A stretch of 64,000 nt of DNA, from assembly GCF_030272615.1 (NCBI RefSeq), contig NC_081413.1:100914239-100978238 (forward strand), given 5' to 3'. Shown one piece after another: positions 36,419 through 47,985 of the stretch; position 1 is the first letter of the stretch; each line of letters begins with the position of its first letter. Source of the stretch: Cryptomeria japonica (taxonomy: Eukaryota > Streptophyta > Pinopsida > Cupressales > Cupressaceae). The position numbers and the translations under genes were made by a program. The notes below the pieces were generated by a model. That model worked only from the letters and a program-made list of their open reading frames with translations, was not told where the DNA came from and made no database searches.

Positions 36419-37707
36419 TCTAGACGCTTAAATTAATTATTTTTAATTAATTTAACCCTCCTACATAATTAATTAATTTAATTGTGTTAGCCTTTACTCT
36501 TCTCAATATTAATTGATATTGTCACTATAGTCCATATAATTGATTTATTTAATAAATCAATTTTCCCTTTTTCTTCTAAAGTCCTCAAAAAATAATTCTT
36601 CTTAATTCCCCCTTTAAATAATTAATTTCAATTAATTAATTAATCCATGTGATTCCTACAAATCACCTTTTTCTAATCCATCATTAGTCTAATTAATTAT
36701 TTTAGAAACCCTCATAATCCTACTTAGCATTATTCTTCAATTTTTAATTACCCCCATCCATTCTCTCTCCTAGTCAGATCCTCTTACAAATCCCACTTGC
36801 TCCTAATCCCCACCTAATTCTTCTAAATAGTCCCTTTAATCCCTTGTTAGTGGATAATCTCTATGATTAGGCACAAAAGTCAAACATAGCCATTTATGGA
36901 TAAATCCTCTTGTCCCCCTCCTCACCTTCCACCTTAAATGCTCCCTTTTTGGGTGAATGTGAGATTTTCAAAATCTCACATTCTCCCATGTTTCCCATCT
37001 TCACAAGGAAATTTAAAATTCCTTTTTCCTTTTCCAATCCCCATGCACACAATATCTTGGGATTTTTTAATTCCATGTGCATCCCCCAAGGAATTTTTAA
37101 TTCCTTTTATCCTTCCTAGGTGCATTGGGAACTCTTCCCCATGTACCTTGAGGAGGGTGGAGACAAGAAATGCCTTTATGGAAAATCTCTTGATCTCCAC
37201 CCCCCTTGTCATGTCATTGTCCCTTGATCCATGTGATCTCTTCCTCTCAATCCTAGCCCTCCATTTCCTTTCAATCTTGACCATCCATTTTTCTCCATCC
37301 AATTGTATAAATTGGGGTTTCCATCCCCTCATTTGACATCTCCAATTTTAATAAGTTCGTGTTGCCATCTTGAGTCCAAGAATCCATTCAAGAGGCTACA
37401 CTATAGCCAAATTTCCTACATATCCATACTTAGCAACTTCCATCCCATTTGAGCATCCATCATACATCGACTAGTCCAATCCTTGATCCATTTGTTGTGC
37501 ACATTGGAGAGCCGTCCACATCAATCCATTGATGTAATCAAATAAGGTTGGAGAAGTGGTACTACTTCAACCTCATCAAGAGCTCAATCCAAGGAAGAAG
37601 GTGAAATTTGGGGAAGGTATAATGGTTATTTGTACTTTTTAGTGTTTATGTTTTGTGTTTTTGATCTCTCTAACCATTTTGCATTCCTTAGATTTTTCCC
37701 GTCTTCA
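36419..37707 (+). repeat. element A left (5') LTR, 1,289 bp
   Basis: It aligns end to end with 52,746-54,019. The first bases are TCTAGACGC where the right copy has TGTAAATGC, so the original TG has mutated. It ends GTCTTCA. A TATA box (TATAAAT) lies at 37,306-37,312. By eye the two LTRs differ about once every 15-20 bases plus small indels, so the insertion is old. A 13+1+13 palindrome lies at 36,956-36,982. Confidence 0.92.
36956..36982. repeat. LTR palindrome with 13-bp arms
   Basis: AATGTGAGATTTT and AAAATCTCACATT flank a single C. The right LTR retains 11-bp arms (53,282-53,304). It lies about 325 bases upstream of the TATA box, in U3. Confidence 0.85.
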
Positions 37708-37710
37708 TTT

Positions 37711-37730
37711 TGGCATGCCTGGTGGGACCC
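37711..37730 (+). promoter_or_regulatory. element A primer-binding site
   Basis: TGGCATGCCTGGTGGGACCC begins with TGG three bases after the LTR end, as required for a tRNA 3' CCA. The tRNA species cannot be assigned without a tRNA set. Confidence 0.7.
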
Positions 37731-37784
37731 ACATCTCGAAAATCTAATCTTTTTTGTAAGTTTTTCATGATTTTTAGTTATAGG

Positions 37785-38475
37785 TTGTGGATCAACGTGG
37801 GTGTTTGCACAACACCGCGTGTGTTGCCACTTCAACGCGTGCGCTTATATATCGACATGAGCATTTAAAATTTGAATTTCACTAACTCGACCTTTTGCAA
37901 GACCGTCGATCAACGCGACTGTCACAGCTTCAGTGCGTCTGCGGTTTTGAATTCACCTCATTTGATAGATTATATTTCTTTTTAATTTATGTTCCTAATT
38001 AGTTAAAAAACACAAAAAATAAAAAAATTAGTTAAAATACTAAAAATCAACTATCTAATTAAATTATGAATTCTCTTTTTTTTTTTATAGAAAATTTGAA
38101 TTTTTGGGTTAATTGCGCATCAACACGTGCGCATGCAGATCAACGCCTACGCTCTAGTTCCAACACATTCTCTAGACGCTATTAGCCCGCTCTCTCACAT
38201 ATTTAAAATTTAAAATTTTTTGGTTTTCCTGCTTACTGTTTCTGTGTGTTTTTTTTTGTTTTTTTAATGCGTACGCACGCGCATCAGTGCGTAGGCCTCT
38301 ACATTAGCGCATTTGGTCAAGTATGATTGTGGTTAAAATTTTTAAATTTTAAATTTTGTCTTTTCTCGCTTTCTAGTTTTGTAGTCGATGGACTTACTTC
38401 AACGCGTGCACAAGCGGATTAGAGCCTACATAGGCGCTTCAACGCATTTACCTGTGGAACAGTGCCAACACTGCA
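37785..38475 (+). repeat. CpG-rich degenerate repeats in the element A leader
   Basis: Variants of TTCAACGCGTGCGC and GATCAACGCCTACGC recur in about five clusters near 37,790-37,860, 37,905-37,945, 38,115-38,190, 38,265-38,330 and 38,395-38,470. A/T-rich AAATTTTAAATTT spacers separate them. No frame runs through them. Confidence 0.65.
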
Positions 38476-40533
38476 TCCTTAGGGATTTTTGTTACTTTAA
38501 TTAAATTCTGAGTTTTGCAGGTTTGCATCCTCTGTCCAAGACTAGAAACTGAGACTACTAACTGTTTTTGCTACAACATGTTGGTCCAAGACATACTTTT
38601 TCCCACTAGAGTAGTTTGTTTGTTGCATTTCTAGTTAGAAAACTATGAACATGAAGGATTAAAATGAACCATTGTCTTTTGTGTTTGATGCGCTTGCACA
38701 TTTAGTGTTAGGTGGACCCACCGTTGCACTCTAGTATCCTCTCCCCTCACCTTCATAGATCTTGGGTGTAAGAGAACGAGTGATCAACAACACCCTCTTT
38801 TTCATTTTGGTAGTTGAGGGTATTCTTTATTGGGGATTTCATCACCCCACAGAGGTATCTTGATTTGGGACACGTTGGGGATATTCACTCTCTCGGTGTG
38901 ATCTGGAGTGAGTTTTCCAAGCCGCTATATAAATAAGTTGGTCGAGCGACTAGAGTGCTGAGTGAATTTGATGTATGTGGGGGCCTTCCCTGCACCAATA
39001 AGCTTAGTTAGAGCTTTAAGTGGCTTACTTCGAGAATCCATCATCAGGTTGGTGATCCCTTGGAAATTACACTAGACACTAGTTTTAGTAGCCAAAATCC
39101 TACATTTGGTAGTGCAGGGGATGCAGATCATACACCAAAGTTACTCATCATGTATCCACTTAGGATGAGGCATAAATTCCCCATCTAATACATCCTTGGA
39201 ACTTTGGGGTAAGAGAATCTGGTATGCCTGAGAAGTGAGTATCGTGGAGGGGAGCTAGTGCTACTAGAATCTCTATTTGTTCGCCTGAGTGAGGTATTGC
39301 TTATGCGAGGGGCCTATCAAGTGGTTTTCACTTTCCAGCCTACGTTGTGCTATCTTCAAGTGTTTGCATTTGTGCTATAGCCATAAAATCAATTTGGGCT
39401 AATGTAGGCCCCACATCACTTGCACACTCGACATTGAGTGTTACACTTGACCAATGTGTTTGCTATGCTTGATGTTTTCTTGCCAAGAGTAGATTGACAA
39501 ACAACCTCCCCACTTTCCACATTTGACAAACATTCTCAAATCCAAATTTTCACACCTTGCATAATCAAAGTTCAAATCTAGTCCACCTCATCTCCACCTA
39601 ATGTTCCATAAGCCTAATTTGTACAAGCATCCCAAGAATTCTATCCACCATCCAATCAAGAAGAAGAATCTCACTCAAGCCCAATTTATTAGATGTCATA
39701 AGTTTTGGTACACCAACCACAAACTCTTGCTTAAGCATATGATCTTCTTGAATAGATATCACGATTATATTCATGGTCATAGAAATAAGTTTGATGCTAG
39801 TGATGAACTAGGAGTCCATGCCCTACATCAAGGATCAGGCTTGTCTTTCAATACCAACTATCATCAAAATCAGGGTGGTTGTATCCCTTCATAAAATTTG
39901 TCATCTGAACCTATCACTTATTGAGTCATTTCCATCCCAAGGATAATATAGTCATCAATTTCTTCTAGTCATCACTATCATCCCTCTTTGATCTTTCATC
40001 ATCACCACTTTCCAAGGACTTAGCACATCAATCAACTACGTAATCAAACCTTAATCAAATCTCAATCAAATCAATCCTTAATAAATCATCCTTCAATCAA
40101 TAATCCAAATCAAATCAACCTCACTCTAAGGTTTTATACCTTGTGAAATTTTATTTAGGCCTCATTTTAAATAAATTAATCATTTGGCTCATCTTTTGGG
40201 TCGATCAAGACCCCAATCCTGCGTCTTTATTTTTCTTGGGATCACTACTTAATCCTTAGTAGAAAGAGACTTTGATTATTATTCTAAGGTCTAAATTTTA
40301 CCCAAATTGGTTTTCACCTTCTTTGTGGTTTTCACCAACATCCCCCACCTAAAATCCTCATCCAGGGACTAAGGTACAATGTTAATCAAACTTTGTTCTA
40401 ATCTAAGGACCTAATTAGTCATTCTATCCAACTTCATCAGATCCAAATCAAATCAAATCAAAATCCAAAATTTTGGCTAAGTCCTTTCATCAAGTTTTTC
40501 TTCCAACAAATCTTCCCTAAAGATTATTCTTGT
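38476..40533 (+). other. element A leader, no gene seen
   Basis: Long untranslated leader of the type common in Tat elements. From 40,025 to 40,135 it is dominated by AATCAA repeats. A 97-codon frame at 39,601-39,894 has no recognisable motif. Confidence 0.5.
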
Positions 40534-43164
40534 ATGGTCACAACTCGATCTCAAAAGAAGAAGATGGCCGAACAATAATATGCCATGCTATACATTAGTG
40601 TCCTATATCAAGACCCTACACAAGACCCCACGCAGGGGCAAAACATGCAACCCAAAGTTCAAGATCCATAACCACAAGTAGACCCTAACATGGTTGATCT
40701 AGAGGACCTCTCTCGGGAAGTGCGAACATTCCTAGAGGATTCATACAATCAAGAAATGATGGATAAATTCATCCGCCACAATCCTGGTGGTCTCTTAAAG
40801 ACCCTCATTAAAAATGGAGCTCATCTTCCCATTGATTTTGATAGATCCATTCTTGATCAACAACCACAAGGAGAATTTTCTCCTACTCACATTATTGTGC
40901 CTATTATTCATCCTCAATCTATAGCACCCATAGTATCCATCCTCGTGGTTTCCATCCAACCTTCTTCCTTTTTGGCATCTATACCATTATCCAACCCGAT
41001 CACGTCTATTCTCTAACATGCTTCTATGTCATCCTCTTCTACTCGCCCACATGTCTCTATTCCCCAATCTTCCATCCCTCTCAACAATACCACTAATTTC
41101 ATCAATTCTTCTCTTCCTCATGCTACCACAATCTGTAGGTCATGACCAATCATCACCTCTCAAGTCCCCATCACATCGGTCATCACGTCTCACATTCTCG
41201 CTTCTTCATCCTACCAATATATTAGTGGTGGTGGTATACCTTCCACGACTTACCATATACTTGATGCAAACATGGTCTATCATGTCCAAGACCCACAACA
41301 TGATATAATCAAGGAAATTCAGGACATGAATAACATCATCAAAAACATGAAGGAAGAGACTAACAAAAGAAAACCTTATTCATTTGAGGAATTTTTTCCT
41401 TATCCTTATGATCCTTCAATATCGGTTGCACCTTACCCACCAAGGTTTTAGATGCCTAAGTTCACAAAGTATGAGGGTCAAGGGGACCCCCAAGACCATG
41501 TCCATGAGTTTTCCATCTTATGCCAAGAAGTCTCCTATAGTGATTTATATCTTCATAGAATATTCCCTAATAGCCTCATGGGAGATGCTCTTTCATGGTT
41601 CTCATCCTTGTCTAGAGGTTCTATCACCTCCTTTTTGGACTTTGCAGAAAATTTTGTGGCCCATTGTGCCTACAACATTGTCAATGATGTTTCTATGATG
41701 GACCTTTGTAACACAAAACATAGGCCTAAAGAAACTTTCGCCAACTTCTTGTAGAGGTGGCGACACCTTATCAAGAAGTTCCAATGGGATATGTAAGAAA
41801 AAAAAAAGGAAAGGGTCTTTTATAGTCCATGATGCCAGCCATTGTGTATGGGTCCACAGATGGGTTAGAGCACTATGGGACTACCTCATACTCCTTGCAG
41901 GAGGTACCTAATTGCACTATGAACGAGGCGTACATACCTTACCCCCTTGTGGGATTTGAACTTGTGACCTCTCTTTCAAGAGCACAAGTTCTCCACCACT
42001 AGGTCAACTTAGGTTGTACACCAAATTGAATTATTTTAGAAAAATCTAGTACCCGAACTATCCAAACCTTTGATAGCTTAGTGTATAAAATCCTTCCAAA
42101 AGTTGACTAATAAAGGCTTAGACCTTGAACGTGTCTTGTTATAGGATGAAACTCTAAAGCATTATCAAAAATCAAATCAAAATACTTCCTCTTATCACAA
42201 TGATAAACAAAAATTTTGGTCTAATAATGAGAACATAGTGAACGATGGTGTCACTAATGCAAAGCGGGTCCAAACTGTGACCACTCCTCCAAAGCCCACC
42301 ACCACCAATCCATCCAACAATCAGCAAAACAATCAAAATAAATCTCAAAGACCCCCCAAGAATGTCTTAATCCAAGGGCGACCACCCCGATCTAACAATA
42401 AGGCTCTAAGGGAGTATATCCCTCTTGCTAAGCCCATTGAAGTTATGTTTCAAAAGCTTGTCCAGGCTGGTGCAGTTGTCTTTCTGATAACTCGCCCGTT
42501 TGATCCTAACCAACCCAAACCTAGGTGGTATAATGAGAATGAGTATTGTAACTATCACCATATCAATGGGAATGATGCACAAAAGTGTATGAAACTAAAG
42601 AACTATATTCAAGATGTCATTGATAAGGGTGATATTGAGGTAGAAACAACAAAACCTAGAAACAATAACGATAAACTTAAGATGTACCAAGAACCCTTCC
42701 TGAAGCATGACAAAGGCAAGGCCTCATCATCTAATATTGTGAACTATGATTACACCAGTTATATATCTAGCTTTGACTCCTTGGTGGGTCGTATAGAACC
42801 TGTAGATAACCATGTCAACGTCATCACTATCCAGGGAGCTAACCCTCCCTCTTCTCAAAATAGACCTAGAGTCACCATTCAAATTGATCCTACTCCTCCA
42901 CAACCGGTAAAAAAAGACAACCCTACTAAACTAGTCATTCAAGGTGCCACACCTTCCACTTCCCATGACTACAATGTAACCACCTGTCGTGGAAGAGTAA
43001 TTGTCCAAGGGGCTCCCCCTTCCATGTTGTCCACCCATCGATATGATCTCCTTGATCATCTTGGGAAGACTCCTACACATATTTCCATCCTAGAGCTCCT
43101 TAAAACCTCCCCCATCCACAAGGAGATTTTGGAAACAAGCCCTCCTCGGATCACATGTCCTTGA
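40534..43164 (+). pseudogene. element A gag, interrupted by a SINE
   Basis: All parts lie in one frame. The likely start, ATG at 40,534, gives MVTTRSQKKKMAEQ then TAA at 40,576, so the ORF is broken after 14 codons. The Retrotrans_gag core lies at 41,452-41,754 (KFTKYEGQGDPQDHVHEF, GDALSWFSSL, FLDFAENF). It is interrupted by a SINE (about 41,796-42,037) and resumes with LVPELSKP. The nucleocapsid region at 42,238-43,164 has a zinc-knuckle-like CNYHHINGNDAQKC in which the usual second His appears replaced by Asp. Pro/Thr/Asn-rich linkers flank it. Confidence 0.88.
41796..42044 (-). mobile_element. tRNA-derived SINE inserted in element A gag
   Basis: The element reads on the minus strand. Box A-like TTGACCTAGTGGTGGAG is at 41,991-42,007 and box B-like GGTCACAAGTTCAAATCCC at 41,951-41,969. 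The body extends to a T-rich tail that appears as an A run at 41,798-41,807 on the plus strand. A candidate 7-bp target duplication AGAAAAA is at 41,796-41,802 and 42,038-42,044. Gag coding sequence stops at the left edge and resumes at the right edge, which fixes the boundaries independently. Different family from the SINE at 8.1 kb. Confidence 0.82.
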
Positions 43165-43640
43165 CAACATCAATGTTGCACAGTTCCAAGCCCTCATTGG
43201 AAACCTTGCTGCCCAACACCACCTTGTTTTCATCTCCAATGATGCTCCCTTTGATGATGATCATAAGAAACCATTGCATATTGAAGCTCTTATCCATAAA
43301 CACAAGGTTAAACATATCTTGATAGACAACGGATCTAGACTCAATCTATGTACATACAAGTTAATAAAGGAATTGGGAATTTCTGAGGACCTGGTTGATA
43401 CATTAGGACAAATCACAATCAAAGCCTATGATGATGCATAAAGGGTCTCCAAAGGCATGATCACTTTACCTCTTCAAGTGGGCCCTATTATAGTTGAGAC
43501 CCCTTACCAAGCCTTAGATCTTGATCTTCCTTATAACATTCTACTTGGCCATCCATGTATTCATTCCCTTCAAGCCATTCCCTCGACTTATCACTAATAT
43601 CTTAAATTTCCCTTCAATGGAAGAGAAATCACTATCAGAG
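43139..43640 (+). pseudogene. element A aspartic protease region
   Basis: It lies in a different frame from gag, and the same frame as RT. The motif HILIDNGSRLNLC, with Asp codon at 43,325-43,327, is the Tat-type D-N-G-S form of the retroviral protease active site. The second conserved block NILLGHPCIHSL lies near 43,536. Stops at 43,439 and 43,595 disrupt it. Confidence 0.82.
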
Positions 43641-44845
43641 GTGATCCACAACCTTTTCAGTATTGTAAACTCTTAGAGGGGAAACATCCATACCACTGCC
43701 TATTAAACAGACCCACTCCACCTCCTCCATCTAATGCATCTAAAGTTGCCTCCACCTCATCCCAAACAAAAACTAAGGTCAAGATCGTAGATGACGGATG
43801 TGGAGAATATAAACTTGAGGATGTCTTATTAATAGACAATCTCCCCTTATCTCCTAAGTCATTTGGCAAGCCTAAAGAAATAAAAAAAAGATCAGAGGCC
43901 CATTAAACAATGCAAAGACACCACCTTCAAGAAATGGGACCCATTTGATAAAGAGAGTCTCGAGGTAGATGTTTCCTCTTGGTTGTACCATGAAGAGGAT
44001 GAAGAACCAGAAAAGATTCCCAAGAAAATGTATCCAAAAACATCAGTCATAGTGGATAAGATTATAATGGACACGTCCTGGGGCCGGAAGAAAAAGGAAT
44101 CAAATCACCAATAAATCTCATCTCTTACAAGTATAACAAGGGCTTGGGTTACACTCCAAAACCTAAGATCACTATCGTTGGTACCCCTTCAAGTCCCTGC
44201 TTGTATGTCGAAGACTCTGATGAAGAGGAATTTCATGAAATGCCTTTTGAATACAAAGATGACATCTTCCTTGACACCCATATTAACACCATCACCCCCA
44301 TAATCCCTTCCAGTCCACATGAGCTACAACTTGTCGACCCTGACCTTATAGATTGGGACCAACGAGACAAACCTTCTTTTGACATATGTGTCAATGATAA
44401 TGCTCTCATGGCTCTCTTGACTATGCGCAATTTAGAAGACTGCAACAAAGTTCATGGGATCCAACTACATGAGAACGGATACTTTGGTAGTCAGGTCAAT
44501 GCTCTTAGTCACAAAAAGGATAATAAAAAGAAAAATCATGATTCCTTAGGTGAAAACCTTTTTGATGCACCTTTGGATGAGAGAAAAGTAAAAATAAAGG
44601 GCATATTTACAAGTGAAAACCTGGATCAGACACTTTAGGATGAGGGACTTGACCTCCCTACCATTTTTCCCCCGCAACAAGACAAGTCAACTTTACTGAT
44701 AGAGGAAATGAACACTATCAATGTGGGCATTGAAGACGCCCCAAATAACGTGCTCATTGCTAAGTCCCTGTCGGATCAAGAAAAATAGAAATTCATCAAT
44801 TTTCTCACAAAAACAAAAATCAACTTTGCTTGGTCATATGCTGAC
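43641..44845 (+). pseudogene. element A protease-RT linker
   Basis: A connecting region of the Tat polyprotein with acidic, low-complexity stretches (YVEDSDEEEFHEMPFEY) and a G-patch-like NKGLGYTPKPK near 44,129. It leads into the pre-RT segment ending MPCLDPDLIVHNL. One long open stretch is at 44,144-44,638. Confidence 0.7.
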
Positions 44846-46150
44846 ATGCCATGCCTTGATCCTGACTTAATAGTCCACAATCTTGTTGTCCGTCCAAATG
44901 CTAAACCTATAAAGAAGAAATTACACAAGATGTACCCACATATTATGCTCCTCATCAAAGCAAAACTTCAAAAGATGTTGGTCGTTGGATTCATAAAACC
45001 AATAAATTATCCTGAGTGGGTATCCAAAACTGTACCTATCAGCAAAGCCATTGGGGGCATCTACATTTGCATAGATTTCCACAATTTGAATAAAGCCTGC
45101 CCTAAGGATGACTTCCCGCTCCCCAACATAGACATGATTGTAGATCTCACAATGGGAGATGAAATGTTATTAGTTATGGATGGATTTTCTGGGTAGAATC
45201 AGATTAGGACCATAGAAGAGGACCAACATAAAACAACATTCACAACACCTTGGGGAACCTTTTATTATCAAGTCATGCCTTTTGGTCTCAAGAACACTGG
45301 AGCAACATATCAGCGAGCAATGACAACAATCTTTCATGACCTTTTGCATAAAATCATGGAAGATTATGTGGATGATCTCCTAGGAAATTCCAAGACAAGA
45401 CATGAGAACATTCCCATCCTAAGGAAGATCTTTGAGAGATTGGAAAAGTATAAACTACACCGAAATCCAAAGAAATGTGTCTTTGGTGTTACATCTAGGA
45501 AACTGTTAGGTTTCATTATTTCCCACAAAGGCATAGAAGTTTATCCTGCAAAGGTGAATGCTATCATGGAAATGCCTCCCCTGAAGACTCTCAGACAAGT
45601 GCACAGCCTCCAAGGAAAGCTCCAATATATCAAACACTTCATTACACAACTTGCAGATAAATGCCACCCATTTGTGCACTTACTACGTAAGGATACAAAA
45701 TTCAATTGGGTCTTCTTGTGTTAGAATGCTTTCAAGCAACTCAAAGAATACCTAGCATTATCTCAATTTCTTATGCCTCCTATTCTAGGATAGCCTCTCC
45801 TTTTATACATATTAGCAACCACAATGGCACAGATAGATGATCAGGGAAAAGAGCATGATATGTACTATACCAGTCACACATTAGTAGGGTATGAGCTCAA
45901 TTATACCCCTATTGAAAGAGAATGCTCAACACTTGTCTTCAACACACAAAAACTCTAGCACTACATGGTTAACAACAAAACAAAATTGATTGCTAAGATT
46001 GACCCTCTCAAGTACCTCCTATCAAAGGTTGCTCTCATTGGGAGAACTACTAAATGGGTCATGTTATTAAGTGAGTTAGACATTGAATGTGTAGATAGAA
46101 AAGCAATCAAGGGACAAGTGATAGTAGATCAGTTGGTCGATGCTCCACTT
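44846..46150 (+). pseudogene. element A reverse transcriptase and RNase H
   Basis: Motifs in order: GFIKPINYPEWVSKTVPISK, the Tat signature LNKACPKDDFPLPNID, TPWGTFYYQVMPFGLKN, catalytic YVDD at 45,365-45,376, and LLGFIISHKGIEV. The connection and RNase H follow, ending IDPLKYLLSK...KWVMLLSELDIE. Stops include TAG at 45,194 in place of the usual Tyr of the FSGYNQI motif, TAG at 45,722 and TAG near 45,958. All lie in the same frame as protease. Confidence 0.93.
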
Positions 46151-46845
46151 CAAGGTGATCACCCTATCCTCACAAAATTTCCAGATGAATCCATAATGAT
46201 TGTCACTATGTCTTCCACGTGGAAGTTGTATTTTGATGGTTCTCGCACGCAAAATGGATCGGGGGAAGGCATATTGTTGGTCACACCTCAAGGATATTGC
46301 ATCCCTAAATCATACAAGATAGCCTTTGCATGCACAAACAACATTGCAGATTATGAAGCACTAATCACTGGAATCCATTTATCTATCCAATGGAAGATAT
46401 TGGAATTAGACCTCTATGGTGATTCCCAACTTGTCATTAAACAAGTCAATGATGAGTACCAAACAAAAGATGACAATCTTCTTCCTTATTGCAGTATGGT
46501 TGAGGACCTTAAGAAACACTTTACATAAATCAAGTTTGATCAAATTCCACACACAAACAATAGAGTTTCATATGCAATGGCCACCATTGGTTCGCTCCTT
46601 CAGATGTCGACACATAGTCAGAAATCTAAGTTTTTGGTCGAGCAACTCCTCATACCAACATATGACCTACCTGTGTCTGAAATGGTGTGTGTACTCATTA
46701 GTCCTGAATCCCCTTGGTATCAAGAGACAACACCATCCCTCCCCACCTCACCAAAACCCAACAATAAACCTTTACCTATTGCTACTCCCATTACACTATC
46801 CTTGGAGAAACCTTATTTAGAAAGCATTTCAATGGTTCCCTCCTA
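46151..46845 (+). pseudogene. element A second (additional) RNase H
   Basis: WKLYFDGSRTQNGSGEGI, then NNIADYEALITG, then LYGDSQLVIKQVNDEYQ show the D, E and D residues of a second RNase H fold after the first, a known hallmark of the Tat/Ogre group. TAA at 46,526 interrupts it. The frame ends at TAA 46,844, where integrase continues one frame over. Confidence 0.88.
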
Positions 46846-47985
46846 AGGTGTCTAGACAAACAAGAGGCTGAATGGGAACTACGCAAAGTGCACGAACGTA
46901 TCTGTGGGGTAAACTCAAGTGGTCTCACTTTGGCTAAAAATATGTTGCAAATAGGATACTACTTGCCTACAATGGAAGAAGATGCATATAATTATGTGAA
47001 TAAATGTATCCCTTGTCAGAAGCATGGCAACAAGATTCATGCTCTATCATAGGATGTGCAGCCTTTTATCACACCCTAGACCTTCTCACAGTGGGGGCTC
47101 GATCTCATTGGGAAAATATACCTTGCATCCTCTAATGGTCATTAATTCATCATAACTACCACTGAATACTTCACCAAGTGGGTAGAGGCCATCCCACTTA
47201 CCTTCACCACTGGGAAGCAGATCTCTAAATTCATTATGAACTATTTAATCTACCGATATGGAATCCCCAAAGTTATCATCATGGATAGTGCTAGACCTTT
47301 CAAGAATCAGGATGCTAAAGAGCTCTGTTAGAAGTTTGATATCCAACATCGCTTCTCCACCCCCTATTACCCACAAGGAAACTATCAAGCCGAGGTTTCT
47401 AATAAGACCTTAATCAAAATCCTTAAAAAGATAGTCAACGAAGCTAGTTGTGTCTGGCACCTCCAACTCCATCCTGCTCTATGGGCTTACCGCACCTCCA
47501 TCTGCATGCCCACAGGTGCTACTCCATATTCCCTTATCTTTGGCTTTGAGGTTGTCCTCCCTCTTGAGATCGAGATCCCCTCCCCAAGGGTATCCCTACA
47601 GAATATCCTCGCTGATGAGGAATATAGAGTTGCCAAGCTACAAGAGCTAGAATTGCTGGACAAAAGGTGCCTTAAGGCCTTGAATCATATCTGGGTATAT
47701 CAAAATCACCTATGCTTGAGCTACAAAAAGATGGTCAAAACCCGATAATTTGAAGTTGTTGATCTTGTCCTTATGGAATATCAGAAAAATCTTCCAGAAA
47801 GAGAAAAGAAAGGCATGTTTGAGCCTAGTTGGCTTGGACATTATGTAATCCCAACAAAATATGGATCAGGGGCATATCAATTGGCTACTCCTGAAGGAGA
47901 TCACTTGGATGCACCTATGAATATCATGCACTTGAAGAGGTTTTATGCCCAGTCCTCAGAAGGTCGCCAATTGTCTAAAAATTAA
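46846..47985 (+). pseudogene. element A integrase
   Basis: The zinc-binding region retains CIPCQKHGN, but one expected His is Asn (ICGVNSSG). The triad is visible as Asp 47,101 (WGLDLIGKI), Asp 47,284 (MDSARPF, usually TDNGxxF) and Glu 47,392 (YQAE). The C-terminal GLFEPSWLGHY-like sequence ends with PMNIMHLKRFY at about 47,950; there is no chromodomain. At least six stops (for example 47,050, 47,078, 47,143, 47,328 and 47,746). Confidence 0.9.
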
